Shown here piece after piece: positions 6,308 to 11,235 of a stretch of 18,768 nt of DNA. Position 1 is the stretch's first letter; every line of letters begins with the position of its first letter. Under the pieces are notes generated by a model that did not search any database, had not been told where the DNA came from, and saw only the letters and a list, made by a program, of their open reading frames with translations. Made by a program: the position numbers and the translations under genes. The stretch comes from an uncultured Blautia sp. (lineage in GTDB: Bacteria; Bacillota; Clostridia; Lachnospirales; Lachnospiraceae), in the NCBI RefSeq assembly GCF_937880195.1, contig NZ_CALFLA010000024.1, forward strand, positions 1 to 18,768, written 5' to 3'.

Positions 6308-7308
6308 TATCTGTTCTCTGGCTCTCCCAGGGTAGCAACCATAACTGCCTTGATGGTATGCATACGGTTTTCTGCCTCGTCAAAAACAAGAGACTGAGAA
6401 GATTCAAACACCTCGTCTGTCACTTCCATATCTGTCAGATTGAAGCGCTCTCCCATTTCTTTTCCGATTTTTGTCTTCAGATCATGGAATGCCGGCAGAC
6501 AGTGGAGAAAAATCGCATTTTCGCCTGCGTTTTCCATAACTGCCTTTGTTACTTTATATGGAGTCAGCTCACGAATACGCTCCTCCCATACCTCATCCGG
6601 TTCTCCCATAGAAACCCATACGTCTGTATAGATTACGTCCGCGCCTTTTGTTCCTTCTTCTGCATTTTCTGTAAGAGTAATGCTTCCGCCGGACTGCGCC
6701 GCATATCCCTGACAAAGTTCAACCAGCTCTTTATTTGGGAAATATTTTTCTGTGGTACATGCAACAAAGTGCATACCCAGCTTCGCACATGCGATCATCA
6801 GGGAATTTCCCATATTATAGCGGGCGTCTCCCATATACACAAGGCGGATTCCTTCCAGATGTCCAAAATGCTCGCGGATGGTCAGCATATCTGCCAGCAT
6901 CTGCGTTGGATGATACTCGTTTGTAAGACCGTTCCACACAGGAACACCTGCATATTTTGCCAGATCTTCTACGATTTCCTGACCAAATCCTCTGTACTCA
7001 ATTCCGTCATACATTCTTCCCAGAACTCTTGCAGTGTCGGCAATGCTTTCTTTTTTGCCGATCTGAGAGCCTGTTGGATCCAGATATGTGCTTCCCATTC
7101 CAAGGTCATGAGCCGCCACTTCAAAGGCGCAACGTGTTCTTGTGCTTGTTTTTTCAAAGATCAGGGCAATATTTTTGCCTTTATAATACTCATGAAGCTC
7201 TCCTGCTTTTTTCTTTGCTTTCAAATCAGCAGCCAGATCAATGAGATATCTGATCTCGTCCGGTGTAAAGTCCTTCAGTGTCAAAAAATTTCTTCCTGTC
7301 AAATTCAT
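6307..7308 (-). CDS. argF: Ornithine carbamoyltransferase
   Basis: Joins carbamoyl phosphate and ornithine to make citrulline in arginine synthesis, or runs in reverse in the arginine deiminase route. The 333-aa protein has S-T-R-T-R at 55-59 for carbamoyl phosphate, H-P-T-Q near 133 and F-L-H-C-L-P-A near 270 with the catalytic cysteine. Ornithine contacts include D-V-W-V-S-M-G-E. All active-site motifs are intact and length matches the E. coli enzyme. GAGAGGATTATT precedes the ATG. No other arg gene, arcA or arcC is beside it, so the sequence does not decide whether it is anabolic or catabolic. It lies 56 nt after the SPFH gene with no obvious promoter, and is coupled to birA by TAATG. Confidence 0.94.
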   Translation of the reverse strand: MNLTGRNFLTLKDFTPDEIRYLIDLAADLKAKKKAGELHEYYKGKNIALIFEKTSTRTRCAFEVAAHDLGMGSTYLDPTGSQIGKKESIADTARVLGRMYDGIEYRGFGQEIVEDLAKYAGVPVWNGLTNEYHPTQMLADMLTIREHFGHLEGIRLVYMGDARYNMGNSLMIACAKLGMHFVACTTEKYFPNKELVELCQGYAAQSGGSITLTENAEEGTKGADVIYTDVWVSMGEPDEVWEERIRELTPYKVTKAVMENAGENAIFLHCLPAFHDLKTKIGKEMGERFNLTDMEVTDEVFESSQSLVFDEAENRMHTIKAVMVATLGEPENR

Positions 7309-7364
7309 AATAATCCTCTCCCCGCATTGGCCAGAACAAAAATTCCTTTTTCCGGCAATTCCTT

Positions 7365-8330
7365 TTATTTCTGATCCGAAGCCGCTTTCTCCAGCGGTTC
7401 TTTTTTATCATCTGTTACAAATTCCTTCAAAGATGCTGCAAGACCTGCGATTCCCTGTAATTCTGAAGGAATAATGATCTTGGTCGCTCTTCCGTCAGCG
7501 GCCTTTGCAAATGCTTCCAGACTCTTCAATGTCAGAACCGCCTGGTCAGCGCCAGCCTCACGTATCATACGGATACCTTCCGCATTAGCATTCTGCACTT
7601 TGAGAACTGCTTCTGCCTGTCCTTCTGCTTCTTTGATCATACGCTCTTTCTGCGCCTCAGCCCGAAGGATCGCCGCCTGTTTCTCAGCCTCCGCATCAAG
7701 GATTGCTGACTGCTTCTTTCCTTCTGCAACAAGAATTGTAGAACGCTTTTCACCTTCTGCAATAAGAATTGCTTCACGACGTTCACGCTCTGCTTTCATC
7801 TGCTTCTCCATAGCGTCCTGAATAGCTGCCGGAGGAATGATATTTTTCAATTCTACACGGTTCACCTTGATTCCCCACGGGTCAGTTGCAACGTCAAGGG
7901 AAGCGCGCATCTTTGTATTGATAACTTCACGGGAAGTCAGAGTTTCATCAAGCTCCATATCGCCGATGATATTACGAAGGGTTGTTGCAGAAAGATTCTC
8001 AATAGCCATAATAGGATTTTCCACTCCATAAGCAAAAAGCTTTGGATCCGTGATCTGGAAAAATACTACCGTATCGATCTGCATAGTAACGTTATCTTTT
8101 GTGATCACTGGCTGCGGCGGAAAATCTACTACCTGTTCCTTCAGGTTCACTCTCCGGGCAACACGCTCGATAAACGGCATTTTGAAATGGATTCCTGTAT
8201 TCCAGGTTGTCTTATACGCGCCCAGACGTTCCAGGACAATCGCATAAGCCTGAGGTACGATCCTGATGCAGGAAGCTGCAACCAGCAGTACAATAATTCC
8301 TACGATGATAATAAAAATCAAAAATCCCAT
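7365..8330 (-). CDS. SPFH/band-7 membrane protein (slipin/QmcA type)
   Basis: A 321-aa membrane-anchored scaffold of the stomatin-paraslipin type. Residues 3-25 form one hydrophobic anchor, followed by the SPFH domain (about 28-185, including [13 protein letters not shown] near its start). A long helical region of about 188-245 holds five 11-residue units beginning I-L-x-A-E-x-x-K-x-x-A, which should form a coiled coil driving oligomer assembly. A glycine/alanine segment and a charged tail end the protein. Family members build ring- or cage-like assemblies and organise membrane microdomains; quality control by associated proteases is reported for relatives. It begins 4 nt after the nfeD stop; the NfeD-SPFH pair is a conserved operon, which supports the call. 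Specific cargo is unknown. Confidence 0.9.
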   Translation of the reverse strand: MGFLIFIIIVGIIVLLVAASCIRIVPQAYAIVLERLGAYKTTWNTGIHFKMPFIERVARRVNLKEQVVDFPPQPVITKDNVTMQIDTVVFFQITDPKLFAYGVENPIMAIENLSATTLRNIIGDMELDETLTSREVINTKMRASLDVATDPWGIKVNRVELKNIIPPAAIQDAMEKQMKAERERREAILIAEGEKRSTILVAEGKKQSAILDAEAEKQAAILRAEAQKERMIKEAEGQAEAVLKVQNANAEGIRMIREAGADQAVLTLKSLEAFAKAADGRATKIIIPSELQGIAGLAASLKEFVTDDKKEPLEKAASDQK

Positions 8331-8333
8331 AAC

Positions 8334-8783
8334 TTAACCCTCCTTAACTTCTTCTACAATTAGTTTTACACCCTGTACCTCTTTGATCACTACAACTGCT
8401 TTCTCTGGAATCTGAACATCGTCAGATTTTGTTCTTGCCATCCATTCTACATCTCCCACTCTGACCAGTCCTGTCTGATTCAGATTATCGATTTCCTGAA
8501 TAACAACTGCTTTTTGTCCCATCAGCCGTTCCACATTGGTCTTTTCCACATCTTTGTTCATATACCGTACTGCAACCGGTCTGGTAAAGATCAAAAGCAC
8601 CAAAGACACAGCTATAAACAAGATCCACTGTACTGCCTCTCCCGCGCCGATCCATGCTGCAATCGCTGCAATAAGAGCGCCTCCGGCAAACCAGATAGTA
8701 GTAAGCCCTACTGTCGCCGCCTCAATAACCAGAAAGAGAGCTACAATCCCCAGCCATATTAATGGCCCCATAGCAATGTCCAT
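8334..8783 (-). CDS. NfeD-like membrane protein, partner of the SPFH protein
   Basis: A 149-aa protein with two or three membrane helices within residues 5-72 (the last ends L-L-I-F-T-R-P-V-A), then a soluble OB-fold domain of about 85-145 (L-M-G-Q-K-A-V-V-I, then G-L-V-R-V-G-D-V-E-W-M-A-R), the hallmark of the short NfeD family. It lacks the ClpP-like protease domain of long NfeD proteins. The OB domain is thought to bind the SPFH partner. AAAGGAGG lies just before the ATG. The 3-nt gap to the SPFH gene suggests coupled expression and equal production. The promoter is not evident; transcription may come from the methyltransferase gene 50 nt upstream. Confidence 0.88.
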   Translation of the reverse strand: MDIAMGPLIWLGIVALFLVIEAATVGLTTIWFAGGALIAAIAAWIGAGEAVQWILFIAVSLVLLIFTRPVAVRYMNKDVEKTNVERLMGQKAVVIQEIDNLNQTGLVRVGDVEWMARTKSDDVQIPEKAVVVIKEVQGVKLIVEEVKEG

Positions 8784-8833
8784 GAATTTCCTCCTTTCCG
8801 AAAAAGCATTTCAGAGTCCAAAGCAGACAAATA

Positions 8834-9610
8834 TTATCTTCTCCTCTGTCTGGCAGCTTCATACATCAGTATTCCACATGCCATAGCTGCATTCAGAGAC
8901 TCCACCTGTCCGCACATGGGAATCCGAATCAGACAGTCTGCAGCCCCGGCAGCCTCCTCTGTCAGTCCCTTGCCTTCATTTCCAATAAGAAATGCCGAGC
9001 CTTTTTCATAGGATTCCTGATCGTAGGAATTTTTGCCCTGTAAATGTGCTGCAAAAAAGCGGATTCCTTTGCCCTGAAGTTTTTGTTTTAATGATACCAC
9101 GTCTTCCACGTATAAAAAAGGCATTCTGTAAACAGATCCCATGGTTGCCCGGATTACTTTTGGATTGGTAATATCCACACAGGTTCTGGTAAGAAAAATA
9201 CCATCCACGCCAGCTCCCTCCGCAGTCCGAAAGATCGTTCCCGCGTTTCCCGGATCCTGAAGGTCTTCCAGAACAACGATCAGGGGGGCTTCTTTTTTCA
9301 GGATATCCTCCTGCTGATAAGAGGGCTTACGAAGCACCGTCATCACACCCTGGGGGGTCTGAGTATCGCTCATCATACGAAAAACAGAATCTGCCACTGT
9401 CTCCCAGGATACCTTTCCGGCTTTTTCCATCACTGTTTTATCAGCTGTCATGGATTCTGTCACATAAACCTTTTCAATCCAGGACAAAGGGGCCTCCAGG
9501 AACATTTTTCTTCCCTCTGCAATAAACAACCCCTGTTCTTTTCGGGCTTTCGCCTTCTGGTTCAGTTTTATGATGTTTTTTACCTGGTTATTCTGTACAC
9601 TGGTGATCAT
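8834..9610 (-). CDS. SpoU/TrmH-family RNA 2'-O-ribose methyltransferase
   Basis: Transfers a methyl group from S-adenosylmethionine to a ribose 2'-OH in rRNA or tRNA. From the chosen start it is 258 aa. The N-terminal 95 residues form the substrate-binding domain (Q-G-L-F-I-A-E-G-R-K-M is typical). The SPOUT knot follows with motif 1 L-E-D-L-Q-D-P-G-N-A-G-T-I-F-R-T-A-E, motif 2 F-L-I-G-N-E-G-K-G-L and motif 3 I-P-M-C-G-Q-V-E-S-L-N-A-A-M-A. The start at 9610 (M-I-T-S-V-Q) is preferred over one 21 bases upstream because AAAGGAG lies seven bases before it and family members begin there. It lies 59 nt after pfkA. The target nucleotide cannot be read from sequence, so no symbol is given. Confidence 0.9.
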   Translation of the reverse strand: MITSVQNNQVKNIIKLNQKAKARKEQGLFIAEGRKMFLEAPLSWIEKVYVTESMTADKTVMEKAGKVSWETVADSVFRMMSDTQTPQGVMTVLRKPSYQQEDILKKEAPLIVVLEDLQDPGNAGTIFRTAEGAGVDGIFLTRTCVDITNPKVIRATMGSVYRMPFLYVEDVVSLKQKLQGKGIRFFAAHLQGKNSYDQESYEKGSAFLIGNEGKGLTEEAAGAADCLIRIPMCGQVESLNAAMACGILMYEAARQRRR

Positions 9611-9625
9611 GGAAAACTCCTTTAT

Positions 9626-9663
9626 ATACAATAGAGGCCGCCTGACGGTGACCTCCGCTGTAT
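9626..9663 (-). other. Hairpin between pfkA and the methyltransferase gene
   Basis: Outer arms ATACA (9626-9630) and TGTAT (9659-9663), a 3x3 internal loop, and inner arms GAGGCC (9634-9639) and GACCTC (9650-9655) form an orderly stem-loop. There is no U tract, so it is not a classic terminator. It could be an RNA processing or stability element that lets the two genes be expressed at different levels. Confidence 0.4.
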
Positions 9664-9669
9664 TTTGAT

Positions 9670-10662
9670 TTACTGTTTTTTATAATTATGAGAAAGGGAA
9701 TTACATACCTCCCACATATGTGGGGAAACATCCTTCTGCATAGCAAGAGCTTCATTGATATCAAAGTCAACAAACTCTCCATGGCGGTAGCCTACGACAC
9801 GGCAGGTTTTTCCCTGTACAAGAAGGTCAACGGCAAGGGCGCCCATCATGGAGGCATATACACGGTCCTTACAGGTCGGACTTCCGCCTCGCTGCATATG
9901 TCCAAGAATTGTTGCACGTGTCTCAATTCCTGTAGCCGCCTCAATACGCTGGGCCATAGCTTCAGAATGTCCAATACCCTCTGCATTTACAATAATGTGG
10001 TGTTTCTTTCCTGCCTTACGGCTGGCAATAATATTGTTGATCAGCTTCTGCTCATCGTAATCATATTTCTCCGGAATCAGAACATCCTCTGCTCCATTGG
10101 CAATACCACACCACATAGCCAGATATCCTGCATTTCTTCCCATAACCTCAATAATACTGCATCTCTCGTGAGAGGTAGAAGTATCGCGAACCTTGTCAAT
10201 TGCTTCCATAGCTGTATTTACAGCGGTATCAAATCCGATGGTATATTCTGTACAGGCTATATCCAAGTCAATTGTTCCGGGAACACCGATTGTATTGATT
10301 CCCAGATTGGCAAGCTTCTGCGCACCTGCAAAAGAACCGTCTCCGCCAATGACAACCAGACCGTCAATTCCATGTTTTCTGCAGATCTTCGCGCCGCGCT
10401 CCTGACCTTCCGCCGTACGGAATTCCGCACAACGGGCTGTATAAAGAATTGTGCCTCCACGCTCAATAGTATCAGACACATCTTTGGCAGACATATCTAT
10501 TATTTCTTCATTTAAAAGGCCATTATAGCCTTTATAAATACCTTTTACATTCAGTCCGCTACTCAGTCCTCGCCGTACTACTGCACGGATCGCAGCGTTC
10601 ATTCCAGGAGCGTCTCCGCCGCTGGTAAGTACACCGATGGTTTTAATCTTTTTTTCTGCCAT
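9670..10662 (-). CDS. pfkA: ATP-dependent 6-phosphofructokinase
   Basis: Phosphorylates fructose 6-phosphate to fructose 1,6-bisphosphate, the committed step of glycolysis. The 330-aa protein has L-T-S-G-G-D-A-P-G-M-N at 12-22, the ATP loop G-G-D-G-S at 106-110 (the second G favours ATP over pyrophosphate), the catalytic segment P-G-T-I-D-L-D at 128-134, M-G-R-N-A-G-Y for substrate and G-H-M-Q-R-G-G-S-P near residue 250. The catalytic segment is usually T-I-D-N-D; here N is L while both aspartates remain. From memory this is common in Lachnospiraceae. GATGGAGG precedes the ATG. The gene has its own likely promoter and is separated from dnaE by the toxin-antitoxin cassette. Confidence 0.94.
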   Translation of the reverse strand: MAEKKIKTIGVLTSGGDAPGMNAAIRAVVRRGLSSGLNVKGIYKGYNGLLNEEIIDMSAKDVSDTIERGGTILYTARCAEFRTAEGQERGAKICRKHGIDGLVVIGGDGSFAGAQKLANLGINTIGVPGTIDLDIACTEYTIGFDTAVNTAMEAIDKVRDTSTSHERCSIIEVMGRNAGYLAMWCGIANGAEDVLIPEKYDYDEQKLINNIIASRKAGKKHHIIVNAEGIGHSEAMAQRIEAATGIETRATILGHMQRGGSPTCKDRVYASMMGALAVDLLVQGKTCRVVGYRHGEFVDFDINEALAMQKDVSPHMWEVCNSLSHNYKKQ

Positions 10663-10739
10663 GATTTAATTCCTCCATCTCCGGATTTCCTGCTGCAAAA
10701 GCAAAAAATCTCATCTGTTTTACACATATTCGGTTATAG

Positions 10740-10766
10740 TTTATAGCATTTTTACAAGTTTTTCAA
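10740..10766 (-). promoter_or_regulatory. Probable promoter of pfkA
   Basis: On the minus strand TGCTATAAA (10748-10740) is an extended -10 box. TTGAAA (10766-10761) lies 15 bp further upstream, a short but tolerable spacing with an extended -10. The TTGAAA lies inside the left 29-bp repeat, a copy of the dnaE 3' end. The leader would be about 70 nt. Confidence 0.45.
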
Positions 10767-10780
10767 TACTCTTTCCTCAA
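10752..10780 (-). repeat. Left flanking direct repeat, copy of the dnaE 3' end
   Basis: These 29 bases match 11207-11235 at 27 positions. The right copy is the last 29 bases of dnaE including the stop codon. Read in the dnaE frame, this copy still gives E-R-V-L-K-N-L-stop, and the two differences are GAG for GTG and TTG for CTG. The match ends cleanly here, 455 bp from its partner. Confidence 0.85.
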
Positions 10781-10786
10781 GTAAGT

Positions 10787-10800
10787 ATGAAAATTTTCAT
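10787..10800. repeat. 14-bp perfect palindrome upstream of the toxin promoter
   Basis: ATGAAAATTTTCAT reads the same on both strands. It lies just inside the left flanking repeat and about 50 bp upstream of the toxin -10 box. It could be a regulator site or a cassette end. In AT-rich DNA it could also be chance. Confidence 0.3.
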
Positions 10801-10847
10801 CATTGAATCTTATGCTTTTTTAAGTTTTATATAGAGTATTATACCTG

Positions 10848-10856
10848 TGATATAAT
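10848..10856 (+). promoter_or_regulatory. Promoter of the toxin mRNA
   Basis: TGATATAAT is a perfect extended -10 box (TG, one base, TATAAT). The -35 region is weak (TATATA at 17 bp), as is common with extended -10 promoters. Transcription would start near 10863, putting the SD-sequestering helix almost at the 5' end of the mRNA. Confidence 0.65.
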
Positions 10857-10870
10857 TTTATTGCTGCCGA

Positions 10871-10890
10871 ACCTCCAGCAGGAAGGAGGT
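10871..10890 (+). promoter_or_regulatory. Helix sequestering the toxin Shine-Dalgarno site
   Basis: ACCTCC (10871-10876) is perfectly complementary to GGAGGT (10885-10890), the ribosome site of the small peptide, with an 8-base loop. A competing pairing, TGCTG (10862-10866) with CAGCA (10876-10880), would open it. Hidden ribosome sites near the mRNA 5' end are a hallmark of type I toxins, preventing translation before the antitoxin acts. Confidence 0.7.
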
Positions 10891-10893
10891 GTC

Positions 10894-10924
10894 GTTCATG
10901 CTTGGAATTATTATTTCGTTTCTT
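10894..10924 (+). repeat. Direct repeat copy a: toxin translation-start region
   Basis: GTTCATGCTTG, four extra bases (GAAT, 10905-10908), then TATTATTTCGTTTCTT. It contains the toxin start codon and the next eight codons. It matches 26 of 27 bases of copy b (11075-11101). As copy b is transcribed from the opposite strand, the small RNA can pair with this region. Confidence 0.85.
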
Positions 10925-10993
10925 GTTTCTGTCACAGTAGGTATAGCCAGCTACTATATTTGCAAATGGCTGGACAAAAACGAAAGGCAGTAA
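10898..10993 (+). CDS. 31-aa hydrophobic peptide, Fst/Ldr-like type I toxin
   Basis: The peptide is M-L-G-I-I-I-S-F-L-V-S-V-T-V-G-I-A-S-Y-Y, then I-C-K-W-L-D-K-N-E-R-Q. Residues 3-22 form one membrane helix, followed by a W-L-D motif and a charged tail. Length, single helix, small residues mid-helix and the trailing W-L plus charged end match the Fst/PepA1 class, whose members damage the membrane when overproduced. GGAAGGAGGT lies 8 bases before the ATG and is a very strong ribosome site, but it is locked in a helix. The mRNA would run from about 10863 to 11075, near 210 nt. A convergent small RNA, a shared terminator and the a/b repeat complete a par-like locus. The coding call rests on codon layout, ribosome site and context. 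Toxicity is inferred. Confidence 0.82.
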   Translation: MLGIIISFLVSVTVGIASYYICKWLDKNERQ

Positions 10994-11036
10994 CAGCCTA
11001 AAGGTCTAAGCCGCCTTACATAAACGGGATAGAAAA

Positions 11037-11075
11037 CCCCGGAAGTGTGCGAGACTTCCGGGGGTTTCGTTTTTG
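11037..11075. terminator. Shared bidirectional terminator of toxin and antitoxin RNAs
   Basis: CCCCGGAAGT (11037-11046) and ACTTCCGGGG (11054-11063) form a perfect 10-bp stem with a 7-base loop. On the plus strand it is followed by GTTTCGTTTTTG, on the minus strand by TTTTC (11036-11032). Both orientations have a U-rich end, so it can end both convergent RNAs and make their 3' ends complementary. Confidence 0.85.
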
Positions 11076-11101
11076 TTCATGCTTGTATTATTTCATTTCT
11101 T
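11075..11101 (-). repeat. Direct repeat copy b: template for the antitoxin 5' end
   Basis: On the plus strand this reads GTTCATGCTTG then TATTATTTCATTTCTT, matching copy a at 26 of 27 bases without the 4-base insert. It lies immediately downstream of the antitoxin promoter, so it forms nearly the whole unstructured 5' arm of the small RNA. Confidence 0.85.
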
Positions 11102-11109
11102 AGCTACTA

Positions 11110-11138
11110 ATCATATGCGTTTTTCTTCAAAAAGTCAA
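11110..11138 (-). promoter_or_regulatory. Promoter of the antitoxin RNA
   Basis: On the minus strand TTGACT (11138-11133), a 17-bp spacer and TATGAT (11115-11110): one base off consensus in each box with ideal spacing. It is clearly stronger by sequence than the toxin promoter, as expected for an unstable antitoxin RNA that must be in excess. Confidence 0.78.
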
Positions 11139-11206
11139 CCTGATTTTTAGGAAATGAGTTTTTTTTCGTATCATCAGGCTTACAGAATATTGATTTTTCC
11201 ACACTC

Positions 11207-11235
11207 TTACAGGTTTTTCAATACTCTTTCCACAA
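11207..11235 (-). repeat. Right flanking direct repeat, native dnaE 3' end
   Basis: The last 29 bases of dnaE, encoding the C-terminal E-R-V-L-K-N-L and TAA. They match 10752-10780 at 27 of 29 positions. This copy is under coding constraint; the left copy is not. Confidence 0.85.

Larger units (their letters stand above)
11030..11103 (-). ncRNA. Antitoxin small RNA, convergent with the toxin mRNA
   Basis: A strong minus-strand promoter (11110-11138) would start this RNA near 11103, and the shared hairpin plus UUUUC would end it near 11030, giving about 70-74 nt. Its first 28 or so bases are complementary to the toxin translation-start region through the a/b repeat, with one mismatch and a 4-base bulge on the toxin side. 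Its 3' part is fully complementary to the toxin mRNA's terminator. Its hairpin loop CUCGCAC contains CUCG, a YUNR U-turn motif of the type that starts loop-loop pairing in antisense systems. The pAD1 par locus has the same plan (RNA II about 65 nt, RNA I about 210 nt). The RNA itself is predicted, not observed. Confidence 0.78.
10781..11206. mobile_element. Candidate small inserted cassette carrying a type I toxin-antitoxin locus
   Basis: This stretch fills the dnaE-pfkA gap, which is otherwise a close pair in many Firmicutes. It is bounded by 29-bp direct repeats (10752-10780 and 11207-11235). It contains a toxin promoter, a small toxin gene, a shared terminator and a convergent antitoxin RNA gene, and nothing that would encode an integrase. 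The repeat layout resembles integration at a gene's 3' end with restoration of that end. It is therefore either a non-autonomous cassette moved by an enzyme in trans or a relic of a larger element. Insertion is inferred; only the repeats and contents are seen. Confidence 0.5.

Noticed and set aside
7309..7364. Terminator or promoter between the SPFH gene and argF
   Set aside because: Only a direct AAAGGAATT repeat is seen; no stem with U tract and no paired -35 and -10 boxes.
6220..7374. 384-codon open frame on the plus strand
   Set aside because: It lies opposite argF and birA, has no ribosome site, and its protein is rich in Cys, His and Phe in no family pattern. It is a shadow of the genes on the other strand.
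9611..9631. Longer start for the SpoU methyltransferase (7 extra residues)
   Set aside because: The AAAGGAG lies between the two candidate starts and serves only the inner one at 9610.
9688..10515. 275-codon open frame on the plus strand
   Set aside because: Antisense to pfkA, no recognisable domain and no ribosome site.
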